In this document: one piece after another, positions 1 through 8,386 of the stretch
Layout of the letters: each line of letters starts with the position of its first letter
Numbering within the stretch: position 1 is the first letter of the stretch
From: Roseomonas nitratireducens
GTDB taxonomy: Bacteria; Pseudomonadota; Alphaproteobacteria; Acetobacterales; Acetobacteraceae
Reading direction: 5' to 3'
Length of the DNA: 64,000 nucleotides
NCBI RefSeq assembly: GCF_017813355.1
Contig: NZ_JAGIYZ010000011.1
Span: 1-64,000, forward strand
The notes under the pieces: generated by a model
Databases searched by the model: none
What the model saw: the letters and a program-made list of their open reading frames with translations, nothing else
Told to the model about the DNA's origin: nothing
Program-made: the position numbers and the translations under genes

Positions 1-1
1 T

Positions 2-262
2 GCGCGGCTTGCCGCCATCATCGGCGCGGCGCGCGGCATGGTGCTGGTCGACGCGCCGGCGCTCGATGCCGGGCTTGCCGGGCCGGTCGCGGCGGAAGCC
101 TGCGGGGAGGCGCTGCTGGTGGTCCGCGCGGGTCGCCTGCCGCGCGAGGCCGCCGCCGGCGCGCGCGACGCGCTGCGCGCGGCGGGCGTCGCGGTGGCCG
201 GCGTCGTGCTCAACGCGCATCGCGACCCGGTGCCGCGCTGGATGCGGGGGTGGCTGCGATGA
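2..262 (+). CDS. C-terminal fragment of exopolysaccharide P-loop kinase (CpsD/CapB-like), partial
   Basis: The open frame enters from the left edge and ends with TGA at 260-262, so only about 86 C-terminal residues are visible. They read ...GMVLVDAPAL..., followed by a conserved strand LLVVRAG and VAGVVLNAHRD. This matches the last strands of the MinD/BY-kinase P-loop fold, where a VDxP motif follows Walker B and VLN closes the domain. The Walker A motif lies outside the window. The stop overlaps the next start (ATGA), so it is translationally coupled to a glycosyltransferase and a Wza-type lipoprotein, which supports a role in polysaccharide chain control. It could also be a plain ParA-like ATPase; the family call is moderate. 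Confidence 0.55.
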   Translation, partial: ARLAAIIGAARGMVLVDAPALDAGLAGPVAAEACGEALLVVRAGRLPREAAAGARDALRAAGVAVAGVVLNAHRDPVPRWMRGWLR

Positions 263-1254
263 GCGCGCCGGAAGTGAGCGTCGTCATCCCGTGCAAGAAC
301 CGCGCGCGGATGCTCTGGGACTGCTTCGAGGGCCTCGCCGCCCAGACGCTGCCGCGCGACCGCTTCGAGGTGGTGCTGGTGGACAATGTCTCCAGCGACG
401 ACCTCGCCGGGCTCTGCGCGCGGGCGCGGGCGGAACTCGGGCTGGCCGTGACGCATGAGCGCATGGCGGAGGATCGTGGCCCGGCGCCCTCGCGCAACCG
501 CGGCGTCGCGCTCGCCCGCGCGCCGATCATCGCCTTCACCGACAGCGACTGCCGGCCGGAGCCGGGATGGCTCGCAGCCGGGCTCGCCGCCTTCGACGAT
601 CCCGCGGTCGCGCTCGTCAGCGGGCCGGTGCTGCCCAAGCCGGGCCAGCCGGTGCGCGTGACGTCGAAGATCACCTTCGTGACCGAGGCCGAGCATCCGA
701 CCTTCCCGACCGCGAATGCCTGGTACCGGCGGGACCTTTTCCTCCGCCTGGGCGGCTTCGACACGGCGCTGTCCTTCCGCGATCCCTTCGACCGCGCGAC
801 GGAGGGGGCGGATGTCGACCTCGCCTGGATGCTGATCAAGGCCGGGCATGCGCGGCGTTTCCTCCCCGAGGCGCGGGTCGCGCACGAGGTCGAGGACCAG
901 CCCCTGGGCCTTTGGCTGATCGAGGGCACGCGTTTGTTCATCCTGCCGGAACTGGTGCGGCGGCATCCGGAGCTGCGGCGCGAATTGCTGCGCGCGCGGC
1001 TGTTCTTCCACCCGCGCGGCACGGCGAAGGTCGCACTGGCCGGCGCGCTGCTGGCGGCCTCCGTGTCGCAGCCCTGGCTGCTCGCGCTGCCGGCCGCGGC
1101 GCTGGTCGCGCATGCGGTGCGGCGCGCGGGCGGCATCGCCCCGCGCGTGGTCGGATTCCATGCGGCCAAGGCCTGCGGCGACCTGGTGCGCGAAGCCGTC
1201 GTCCTGCTCGCCCTGCTCTACGGAAGCCTGCGCTTCCGCTGCGTCGTGCTCTGA
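259..1254 (+). CDS. Family 2 glycosyltransferase with C-terminal membrane segments
   Basis: This 331-residue protein starts at an ATG that overlaps the upstream stop by ATGA. Residues 5-230 form a GT-A fold: VSVVIPCKNRARML is the nucleotide-binding N-terminal strand, VVLVDNVSSDD follows, and the DxD-type metal site is TDSDCRPEPGW. An ED-containing acceptor region near residue 215 (EVEDQPLGLW) precedes two hydrophobic C-terminal helices that probably anchor it at the inner membrane. GT2 enzymes transfer a sugar from a nucleotide donor to a lipid-linked glycan. It sits between a kinase-like fragment and an export lipoprotein, so it most likely builds the exported polysaccharide. Donor and linkage cannot be read from sequence. 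Confidence 0.88.
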   Translation: MSAPEVSVVIPCKNRARMLWDCFEGLAAQTLPRDRFEVVLVDNVSSDDLAGLCARARAELGLAVTHERMAEDRGPAPSRNRGVALARAPIIAFTDSDCRPEPGWLAAGLAAFDDPAVALVSGPVLPKPGQPVRVTSKITFVTEAEHPTFPTANAWYRRDLFLRLGGFDTALSFRDPFDRATEGADVDLAWMLIKAGHARRFLPEARVAHEVEDQPLGLWLIEGTRLFILPELVRRHPELRRELLRARLFFHPRGTAKVALAGALLAASVSQPWLLALPAAALVAHAVRRAGGIAPRVVGFHAAKACGDLVREAVVLLALLYGSLRFRCVVL

Positions 1255-1295
1255 CCGCCATGCACGACGCCGCCCGCCCGTCACGAAAGCCCCGC

Positions 1296-2348
1296 ATGAA
1301 TCCCGCGCGACGCCTGCTGCTCTCGGCCCTTCTGCTGCCTGCCTGCGCGGAACGCCGCGGCTTCGACCGCGGCCATGGGGAGGCGGCGGAGCATTTCGAC
1401 GCGCTCGACCCCACCGCGCGCGATGCCGCGGCGCGGGCGGTGGGCGAGGGGCTGCTGCGCGGCACCGGCGCCTATCGCCTGCAGCCGGGCGACCGGATCG
1501 AGGTGCTCTACCACACCGACAACCAGCGCCTGCGCCCTTACCGGTTGTCCATCGGCGACGAGATCGAGTTCGACTTCGCCTTCGACCGCAGCCTGAACCG
1601 GCAGATGGTGGTGCGGCCGGACGGGATGGTCTCGCTGCCTGGGCAGGGGGAGGTGCGCGCGCTCGGCCAGGCGCCGGCCGCGCTGTCCGCCGCCGTCGCG
1701 CAGCGCTACCGGGAGGTGGCGCGCGACCCGGTCGTGACCGTGATCGTGCGCCGGTTCACCACGCCGGTGGACGACCTGGCGGAGGTGGTGCGCAACGGCG
1801 CGGAAGGGCGCGCGCGGACCGCGCTGGTGCGGCCGGACGGGCTGCTCGACCTGCCGCTGGTGCAGGGGATGCGCGCGGCGGGGCAGACGCTCGATGAGCT
1901 GAGACAGGATCTCGACGCGGCCTATGCGCGCGCGGTGGGCGGCGTTCGCGTCAGCGCGCGGCTGTCCGCCATCGCCGCCAACCAGATCTTCGTCTTCGGG
2001 GAGGTGCGGACGGCCGGCGCCATTCCCGCGCCGACGCCGCGCACGCTGCTGCAGACCGTGGCGGCCGCGGGCGGGCCGCTGCCCACCGGCGCGATGGACC
2101 AGGTCCGCGTGCTGTATTTCGACGCCGCCGGCCGGCCGCGGCTGCGGCAGGTGAACCTGACCCGCGTGCTGACGGAACTGGCGCTGGAGGAGGACATGGT
2201 CGTGCCGCCCAACGCCACCGTCTACGTGCCGCCGACCACCGTCGCGCGCGTCGGCCGCTGGGTGGACCAGGTGATCCGGCAGATCTTCCTGTTCAACGGC
2301 ACCTCGGTCAGCTTCAACTACGGCAACAGCTTCCGCTTCCCGAACTGA
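1296..2348 (+). CDS. Wza/GumB-type polysaccharide export outer-membrane lipoprotein
   Basis: The 350-residue product begins MNPARRLLLSALLLPACAERR: a lipoprotein signal peptide with lipobox LPAC, so the mature Cys is lipidated. An in-frame ATG 36 bases upstream (1260) would place extra charged residues before the signal and is less likely. The Poly_export domain (about residues 65-170, starting YRLQPGDRIEVLY with a VRPDGMVSLP strand) is followed by a second VRPDGLLDLP repeat and SLBB-like segments around IFVFGEVRTAG. Members form the periplasmic/outer-membrane channel for capsule or EPS export. The position after a kinase-like protein and a GT2 fits a Wzx/Wzy or synthase export locus whose remainder lies to the left. 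Confidence 0.88.
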   Translation: MNPARRLLLSALLLPACAERRGFDRGHGEAAEHFDALDPTARDAAARAVGEGLLRGTGAYRLQPGDRIEVLYHTDNQRLRPYRLSIGDEIEFDFAFDRSLNRQMVVRPDGMVSLPGQGEVRALGQAPAALSAAVAQRYREVARDPVVTVIVRRFTTPVDDLAEVVRNGAEGRARTALVRPDGLLDLPLVQGMRAAGQTLDELRQDLDAAYARAVGGVRVSARLSAIAANQIFVFGEVRTAGAIPAPTPRTLLQTVAAAGGPLPTGAMDQVRVLYFDAAGRPRLRQVNLTRVLTELALEEDMVVPPNATVYVPPTTVARVGRWVDQVIRQIFLFNGTSVSFNYGNSFRFPN

Positions 2349-2371
2349 CGCGCGCGGGGCGGCCGCGCGTC
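2347..2371. terminator. Weak hairpin between convergent export gene and gmd
   Basis: GACGCGCG at 2347-2354 can pair with CGCGCGTC at 2364-2371, leaving a 9-nt loop, in the 36-nt gap between two convergent genes. There is no T-run, so termination is a guess from position and pairing only. Confidence 0.25.
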
Positions 2372-2384
2372 GCCTCGACGCCCG

Positions 2385-3362
2385 TCAGGCGCGGGCGCGC
2401 CACTTGGCGAGGTCGGCCTCGACCATCTCGGCGATCATCTCCTCGAGGCTCGTCTCCGGCACCCAGCCGAGCCGGGTGCGCGCGCGCGTCGCGTCGCCGA
2501 TCGTGATCTCGACATCGGCCGGGCGCATGAAGCGCGGGTCGATGGTGACATGCGCCTCGTAGTCCAGCCCGACATGCGCGAAGGCGATGCGGCACAGGTC
2601 GCGGATCGAGGCCGCGCGCCCGGTCGCGATCACGTAGTCGTCGGCCTTGTCCTGCTGCAGCATCAGCCACATGGCGCGGACATAGTCGCGCGCATGGCCG
2701 AAATCCCGACGCGCATCGAGGTTGCCCATCGGCAGTTCCGTCGCGCGGCCGAGGCTGATGCGCGCCGCCCCGTCGGTGATCTTGCGCAGCACGAACTCGA
2801 TCCCGCGCAGCGGGCTGTCGTGGTTGAACATGATGCCGTTGCAGGTGAACAGGCCGAAGCTCTCGCGGTAGTTCACCGTGAGGCAATGCGCGAAGACCTT
2901 GGCCGAGGCGTAGGGGCTGCGCGGGTGGAAGCGCGTCTCCTCGTTCTGGGACGGCGTCTCGGCGCGGCCGAACATCTCGGAAGAACTTGCCTGGAAGTAC
3001 CGCGCGCCGGGGGCCGCGATGCGAAGTGCCTCGAGCATGTTGGCGGTGCCGATGGCGGTGACCTGCGTCGTCAGCAGCGGCTGGTCCCAGGACATGCGCA
3101 CGAAGGACTGGGCGGCGAGGTTGTAGATCTCGTCCGGCTGGATCTTGCCGAGCAGGCGGATCAGCGAGGACAGGTCGATCAGGTTGCCGTCGACCATCTG
3201 CACGTCGCCCTTGCAGCCGAGCCGGCGCAGACGGTCCTCCACGGCTTCCGACCCGCCATGGCGGTGCAGCAGCCCGTGCACCTCGTAGCCCTTGGACAGC
3301 AGCAACGCGGCGAGATAGGCGCCGTCCTGCCCGGTCACGCCGGTGATGAGAGCCCGCGCCAT
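2385..3362 (-). CDS. gmd: GDP-mannose 4,6-dehydratase
   Basis: The 325-residue extended SDR converts GDP-D-mannose to GDP-4-keto-6-deoxy-D-mannose, the precursor of fucose, rhamnose or perosamine units. The N-terminal Rossmann motif is GVTGQDGAYLA. The active site is SSSE near residues 126-129 (canonical Gmd has TSE, a conservative Thr to Ser change) with Tyr151 and Lys155 in YASAK. RRDFGHARDYVRAMW is the typical substrate/oligomer region. An in-frame GTG four codons upstream (3374) is possible, but the ATG at 3362 has GGGGAG upstream. It converges on the polysaccharide export gene, which links it to the same glycan. Confidence 0.93.
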   Translation of the reverse strand: MARALITGVTGQDGAYLAALLLSKGYEVHGLLHRHGGSEAVEDRLRRLGCKGDVQMVDGNLIDLSSLIRLLGKIQPDEIYNLAAQSFVRMSWDQPLLTTQVTAIGTANMLEALRIAAPGARYFQASSSEMFGRAETPSQNEETRFHPRSPYASAKVFAHCLTVNYRESFGLFTCNGIMFNHDSPLRGIEFVLRKITDGAARISLGRATELPMGNLDARRDFGHARDYVRAMWLMLQQDKADDYVIATGRAASIRDLCRIAFAHVGLDYEAHVTIDPRFMRPADVEITIGDATRARTRLGWVPETSLEEMIAEMVEADLAKWRARA

Positions 3363-3436
3363 CGCCTTCGCCACTCCCCAGGTCCGATCGGCGCGCCTTA
3401 CACGATCGCGCCGCCGGCGTCCAAGCGCGCGGTGCG

Positions 3437-5926
3437 TCAGCCGACCGGCGGCAGCGCGGGCAGTGCCGGCAGGGGGGGCGTGACCGGCGGGGCGAGCAGG
3501 GCGCGTTGGCGGACATGGAAGCGCATCTCGATCCGCGCGCCGTCCTCGGCGAAGGAAACGCGGACCGCGGCGCCGGGCCCGAGGTCGTGCGCCAGGCCGC
3601 GCTCCAGCAGCCGCATGCCGAAGCCGCGCCGGGCCGGCGCGGGCGTGGCGACGGGCGGGCCGCCGCTTTCCTGCCAGGTCAGCACGACCACGCCATCCTC
3701 CCCGAGCGTCCAGGAGAGCTCGACCTCCCCACCCGGGCGCGACAGGGCGCCGTAGCGCGCCGCATTGGTCGCGAGTTCATGCAGGCCCAGCACCAGCGCC
3801 TGCACCTGCGCGGCGCTGACCAGGATGCGCCCCGAGCCGAGCACGCGGATCGGCTTGCCGCTCTCGATCCAGGGGGAGAGCGCGGCACGCGCGACGCGCG
3901 GCAGCTCCACCTCGTCGCCATCCTGGTCGGCGATCAGGTCGTGGCCGCGCATCAGCGCCTGCAGGCGGCCGACGAATTCCCGGCCCAGCGCCGCCGCGCC
4001 CGCGCCGCGCAGCGACTGGGCGGCGAGCGACTGGACGGTCGCCAGCGTGTTCTTGACGCGATGGTTCAGCTCGCTGACCAGCGCCTCGCGCGACTTCTCG
4101 GCGCGCACGCGGTCGGTCACGTCCTGCAGCACGGCGGACACGCCCGTCACCTCCCCGCCCGCGTTCTTCACCGGGTGGCAGGAAGCGAGCCAGTGGCGCA
4201 GATGCTGCACCGCCCCCGGCGCCTGGGCGGAACACGTCACGTCGAGCACGGGGCGGCCGGTGGCGAAGACGCGCCGCTGCGCATCCTCGAGCGGGCGGGC
4301 GAGGCCCTCGGGCATCACCTCATGCGCGGCGCGGCCGATATGGGCCTCGGTCAGCAGGCCGCTGATCGCGGCGAAGCGCGCGTTCACGTTCACGAACTTC
4401 AGCGACTGGTCGACCAGCGCCAGGCCGACCGGCACCGTGTCGTACACCGCGCGCAGCTCCGCGACGGTCTGGCGCACCTGCGCCTCGTTCACCCGGTGCG
4501 CCTGGCCGGCGCCGCGCGCATCGGCCACGTCGTGGATGGCGCCGACCCATTCGAGCAGCAGGCCGTCCTCGTTCACCACCGCGACGCCGGTCGCGCGCAC
4601 CCAGCGCCAGCCCGCGGCCTCGTCCGCCGTGCGCAGGCGGAACTCGACGCCGATCGGGTTGCGCGCGACGAGGCTGCGGCCCCATTCGGCGAGCGTCGGC
4701 GCCCGGTCGTCCGGGTGCACCATCTCGAGCCAGCCATCGCCGCGGAAGGCCGGCGCGGCCTGGCCGGTCAGGCCGGCCCAGCCGGCCGCCTCGATCCAGC
4801 CGCCCGCGGCATCGGCCCGCCACAGCACGATCGCCCCGGCCTCGGCCAGCGCGCGCAGGCGGCGTTCCCGCCCTGCCGCGGCGCTGAAGGCCTCCGCGAG
4901 CGCCGTGCCGATATCGGTCACCTCGGCCGGGCCGCGGATCGCGGGCGCGGGCGGCGGGGCGCCGTCGCCGCGCAGCGCCTCGGCGATCGCGAGCGTGTGC
5001 CGTTCCAGCGCGCGCGCCGGCTCTCGCACCGAGGTCAGGGTGCGCCGGTAGGCGAGCCCCGCGATGCCGAGCGCGAGCAGCACGAGCGTGGCCGCGAGCG
5101 GGATCTGCTGGCCGAGCGCGCCGACGGCCGCGGCTTCCGGCTCCCACACCACCACGCGCCAATCCGGCGCGGCCGACAGGTGCATCACGGCGTAGTGGAT
5201 CGTCCGCCCGCCGGCGTCGCGCCCCGTCAGCGCGCTGCCGCGCGGGGAGGAGGAGAGGGTGGGCCAGTCAGGCAGTTCCGGCGGCAGGGTGCGCTGCGCG
5301 GCGACGATGCGCCCGCGCCCGTCGAGCAGCACGGCACGGCCCGCGCCGAGCGCGCCGCGCAGCCGGTCCGGCGCAAGGCCCGCGCTGACGACGCCGATCG
5401 GGCGGCCGTCGCGCATCACGGGCACCATCAGTGCCGGCGCCTGCGTGGCGCCGCCGGGCAGCGGCAGGATGTCGCTGACGCGCGGGCGGCCGGTCTCGAC
5501 CGCCCAGATCGCGGCGGCCACGGCCGGGCTCGACCCCAGCGGCGTGCCGAAGGGATGGTCGGTGTCCACCAGCAGGCCGAGCCCGCGGTCGAGGATCGCG
5601 ACGCTGCTGCCGAGCGACTGGGCGAGCCGGCGCGCGGCGCCGTCGAGCGCGGCGAGATCGGCTTCCTCGGGCGGGGTCGTGAAGGTGGCGGCGAAGCCGG
5701 CGAGGGCGACGAGGCGGCCTTCGATCTCGGCATCCGCGGCCTGCGCCGTCGCGCGCGCCGTGCTCGCCAGGCGGATCGCGGAATCCTCGGCGCCGCTGCG
5801 CAGCAGCATGGCGGCCAGCAGGCCGATGGTCACCAGCAGCGGCAGCAGGCAGGCCAGCACCAGCCCGCGCAACCGACCCGCGAGCGCGGGCGTCCGGCCG
5901 GTAGTGCGCTCCGCCGTTGCCGACAT
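3437..5926 (-). CDS. HWE-family hybrid sensory histidine kinase (Cache, two PAS)
   Basis: The product is 829 residues from the ATG at 5926. Order: TM helix about 20-43; periplasmic Cache-like sensor 44-270; second TM about 274-294; PAS around 355-470 with a PAC-like tail (GWRWVRATGVAVVNEDG); second PAS 485-605; then the kinase core. The phospho-acceptor is His622 in ELNHRVKNTLATVQSL. The N box HELATNAARYGAL carries the extra His716, and WQE at 751-753 is the WxE signature of HWE kinases. The C-terminus ends in a Pro-rich tail. HWE kinases often feed single-domain regulators or the PhyR general stress response; no receiver or sigma factor is adjacent. The ribosome site is poor because AGGGG abuts the ATG, so the start is less certain. 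Confidence 0.9.
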   Translation of the reverse strand: MSATAERTTGRTPALAGRLRGLVLACLLPLLVTIGLLAAMLLRSGAEDSAIRLASTARATAQAADAEIEGRLVALAGFAATFTTPPEEADLAALDGAARRLAQSLGSSVAILDRGLGLLVDTDHPFGTPLGSSPAVAAAIWAVETGRPRVSDILPLPGGATQAPALMVPVMRDGRPIGVVSAGLAPDRLRGALGAGRAVLLDGRGRIVAAQRTLPPELPDWPTLSSSPRGSALTGRDAGGRTIHYAVMHLSAAPDWRVVVWEPEAAAVGALGQQIPLAATLVLLALGIAGLAYRRTLTSVREPARALERHTLAIAEALRGDGAPPPAPAIRGPAEVTDIGTALAEAFSAAAGRERRLRALAEAGAIVLWRADAAGGWIEAAGWAGLTGQAAPAFRGDGWLEMVHPDDRAPTLAEWGRSLVARNPIGVEFRLRTADEAAGWRWVRATGVAVVNEDGLLLEWVGAIHDVADARGAGQAHRVNEAQVRQTVAELRAVYDTVPVGLALVDQSLKFVNVNARFAAISGLLTEAHIGRAAHEVMPEGLARPLEDAQRRVFATGRPVLDVTCSAQAPGAVQHLRHWLASCHPVKNAGGEVTGVSAVLQDVTDRVRAEKSREALVSELNHRVKNTLATVQSLAAQSLRGAGAAALGREFVGRLQALMRGHDLIADQDGDEVELPRVARAALSPWIESGKPIRVLGSGRILVSAAQVQALVLGLHELATNAARYGALSRPGGEVELSWTLGEDGVVVLTWQESGGPPVATPAPARRGFGMRLLERGLAHDLGPGAAVRVSFAEDGARIEMRFHVRQRALLAPPVTPPLPALPALPPVG

Positions 5927-6225
5927 CCCCTGCGAACCTGATCCCCGAGGCAGCACCCAGGCGCGCTGCAATCGGTAAAGGATCAACTAAAGGGCGTTTT
6001 GATGCAAGGTTCACGCACGATACGGCGACTTGGAACCGAAACGATGGCTCGACCAGACGTGACCCGGGCAGCGCCATGTCGCGCCTCCCCACGCCGGCAC
6101 CGGGCGGGGTGGTGGCGGCGGGGTTTCATCGTGCTGGCATAAGTCGCTCTAGAATCGGTATTTTTTCGTCGATGACGTTCGATCAGGTGATTTCGCGACG
6201 TCGAATATCGCGCTAGGGTCGCTGC
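5927..6225. other. Intergenic region between divergent kinase and lipoprotein genes
   Basis: About 300 bases separate two divergent genes, and both promoters should lie here. The part from about 6135 to 6215 is clearly richer in A+T than its surroundings and includes a T6 run near 6161 (GGTATTTTTTCG), suiting a promoter for the lipoprotein gene. No convincing -35/-10 pair, repeat or RNA gene was recognised. Confidence 0.4.
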
Positions 6226-6756
6226 ATGCCGCGATTCGCTTCAGGGCTTGTCCTGGCTGCGGCCCTTCTCGCGCTTGGCGCCTGTGCGCCCGAGCCGCCG
6301 CCGGAGGAGCCGTTGCCGCTCCCGCCACCGCCGCCGCCCCGCTTGGCGATGGCGCGGCAGCCCATGCCCGCCATCCGTCCCGATGCGAACGGCGCCGTCG
6401 AGTCCGGCGCCGAGTCCACGCCCGGGGCCGGTGACGAGGCCAGCGAACCGGCTGCCGTGACCGAGGCCGCGGCCACGGTGCCCGCCCCGGCGCAGCCCGC
6501 GCGCCAAGTCTGGCGCGTGGCGCGGGACGGCACCATCGGCTGCGCCGACCCGAATGCCGTGCGCCTGTTGCGGCAAATGGCGGGCGGGGATCCGCGCATG
6601 CTGGTCGAGGCCCGCGCCGCCGGCGGCTGCCGCACCACCTTCCGCGTCAATGAATGGGTCGCCGAGGGCGGCGATGCGGAGACGGTGCGCATGCGGCTGA
6701 CCAATGGCGCGCCGCTGACGCTGTGGTTCCTGCGCAGCGACCTCGCCGCCCCCTGA
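6226..6756 (+). CDS. Hypothetical lipoprotein with Pro-rich linker
   Basis: This 176-residue protein has a lipoprotein signal (SGLVLAAALLALGAC, lipobox LGAC, Cys at about residue 20). A very Pro-rich segment (EPPPEEPLPLPPPPPP) and an Ala/Glu-rich linker to about residue 90 follow. The C-terminal 85 residues look folded: VWRVARDGTIGCADPNAVRLLRQ, then a strand-rich part with three Cys in total. The Pro-rich linker suits a protein that reaches from a membrane into the periplasm. I do not recognise the family. It stands alone between a divergent kinase gene and the carboxylase gene 61 bases downstream. Confidence 0.75.
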   Translation: MPRFASGLVLAAALLALGACAPEPPPEEPLPLPPPPPPRLAMARQPMPAIRPDANGAVESGAESTPGAGDEASEPAAVTEAAATVPAPAQPARQVWRVARDGTIGCADPNAVRLLRQMAGGDPRMLVEARAAGGCRTTFRVNEWVAEGGDAETVRMRLTNGAPLTLWFLRSDLAAP

Positions 6757-6817
6757 CCCCCGCTTGCCGCCCGGCCCTGGCGGCGGGAGGATGACGCCCG
6801 GGAAGGAACGGGCGCGC

Positions 6818-8377
6818 ATGGTGGGCTGGAACGCCGAACTCGAGGAATTGCGGCGGCGGGAAGCGCTGGCGCGGGAAATGGGCGGGCCCGACAAGGTCCG
6901 CCGGCAGCATGAAGGCGGGCGCCTGACCGTCCGCGAGCGGGTCGAGCGGCTGGTCGACCGCGGATCCTTCCATGAGGTCGGCGCCATCGCCGGCCGCGCG
7001 GACTACGACGCGCAGGGCGAGCTCACCGCCTTCACCCCGTCCAACTGCGTCATGGGCCGCGCGCTGGTCGATGGCCGGCCGGTGGTGGTGGTCGGCGACG
7101 ACTTCACCGTGCGCGGCGGCAGCGCGGATGCGACGATCCGCGAAAAGCCGATCATGGCCGAGCGCATGGCGGCGGAACTCCGCCTGCCGATCATTCGGCT
7201 GATCGAGGGCTCGGGCGGCGGCGGCTCGGTCAAGACGATCGAGACGACGGGGCGGGCGAACCTGCCGGGCGGCGTCGGCGGCACGCAGCTGTACCACCAG
7301 ACGACCGCGAATCTGGGCTTGGTGCCGGTGGTGACGCTCGGGCTCGGCTCGGTCGCGGGGCTTGGGGCGGCGCGGCTCGCGGCGGCGCACTACTCCGTCA
7401 TGACCAAGACGAGCGCGATGTTCGTCGCCGGCCCGCCGGTCGTCGCCCGGCTGGGGGAGAAGCTCGACAAGCGCGACCTCGGCGGCTGGGAGATCCAGTG
7501 CAAGGCCGGCGCGGTCGACGACGCGGCGGAGAACGAGGAGGAGGCCTTCGCGCTCGCGCGGCGCTTCATGTCCTACATGCCTGCCTCGGTGCACGAATTG
7601 CCGCCCGCCATCCGGTCGCGCGACGATCCGGCGCGGCGCGACGAGGCGCTGCTCTCGGCCATCCCGCGCGACCCGCGGCAGGCCTACAAGATGCGCCCGA
7701 TCGTCGAGACGCTGTTTGATAAGGGCAGCTTCTTCGAGATGGGCCGCTGGTTCGGCCGGCCGGTCGTCACGGGCCTCGCGCGGCTCGAAGGCCGCGCGGT
7801 CGCGGTGCTGGCCTCCGACCCCGTCTTCCAGGGCGGGTCCTGGACGGCGGATGCCTGCCAGAAGGTGATCCGCTTCGTCGACCTGGCCGAGACCTTCCAT
7901 TTGCCGGTCGTCTACCTGATGGACTGCCCCGGCTTCGCCGTGGGGCTCGAGGCCGAGAAGACGGCGACGATCCGCTGGGGCGTGCGCGCCATGGCGGCGG
8001 TGAACCAGTGCCGGCAGCCCTGGTGCACCATCATCCTGCGCAACGCCTTCGGCGTGGCGGGCGTGGTGCACCAGCCGGCGGGGCGCTTTTCGCTGCGCTA
8101 CGCCTGGCCTTCGGCGCGCTGGGGATCCCTGCCGCTGGAAGGCGGCGTCGAGGCGGCCTACGCGGCGGAAGTAGCGGCGGCGGACGACAAGGACGCCAAG
8201 GTCGCCGAGATCGAGGCGCGGCTGCAGAAGCTGCGATCCCCCTTCCGCACCGCCGAGGCCTTCTGGGTCGAGGAGATCATCGACCCGCGCGATTCCCGCC
8301 GCCTGCTGTGCGAGTTCGCGCGGCTGGCGGACCCGCTGCGCGCGCCAGGCGTGGCGGGGTTCACGATGCGGCCGTGA
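6818..8377 (+). CDS. Acyl-CoA carboxylase carboxyltransferase (beta) subunit
   Basis: The 519-residue protein belongs to the PccB/MccB/AccD5 carboxyltransferase family, which moves CO2 from carboxybiotin onto an acyl-CoA. Two crotonase-like halves are seen. The N-half has RLTVRERVERLVDRGSFHEVG, the oxyanion-type GSGGGGSVKT and the glycine cluster LPGGVGG. The C-half has FDKGSFFEMGRWFGRPVVTGLARLEG, MDCPGFAVGLEAE and a conserved AFGVAGV. GGAAGGA lies about 11 bases before the chosen ATG; upstream in-frame starts at 6764 and 6791 would only add disordered residues. No biotin-carboxylase/biotin-carrier alpha subunit is adjacent, so the partner must be elsewhere. The true acyl-CoA substrate is not determined. 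Confidence 0.88.
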   Translation: MVGWNAELEELRRREALAREMGGPDKVRRQHEGGRLTVRERVERLVDRGSFHEVGAIAGRADYDAQGELTAFTPSNCVMGRALVDGRPVVVVGDDFTVRGGSADATIREKPIMAERMAAELRLPIIRLIEGSGGGGSVKTIETTGRANLPGGVGGTQLYHQTTANLGLVPVVTLGLGSVAGLGAARLAAAHYSVMTKTSAMFVAGPPVVARLGEKLDKRDLGGWEIQCKAGAVDDAAENEEEAFALARRFMSYMPASVHELPPAIRSRDDPARRDEALLSAIPRDPRQAYKMRPIVETLFDKGSFFEMGRWFGRPVVTGLARLEGRAVAVLASDPVFQGGSWTADACQKVIRFVDLAETFHLPVVYLMDCPGFAVGLEAEKTATIRWGVRAMAAVNQCRQPWCTIILRNAFGVAGVVHQPAGRFSLRYAWPSARWGSLPLEGGVEAAYAAEVAAADDKDAKVAEIEARLQKLRSPFRTAEAFWVEEIIDPRDSRRLLCEFARLADPLRAPGVAGFTMRP

Positions 8378-8386
8378 GGCCGCGCG

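Noticed and set aside
6035-6062. GGAACC near the HWE kinase as an EcfG (general stress sigma) promoter
   Set aside because: No CGTT is found at the required 16-17 base spacing on either strand, so the match is only half a motif.
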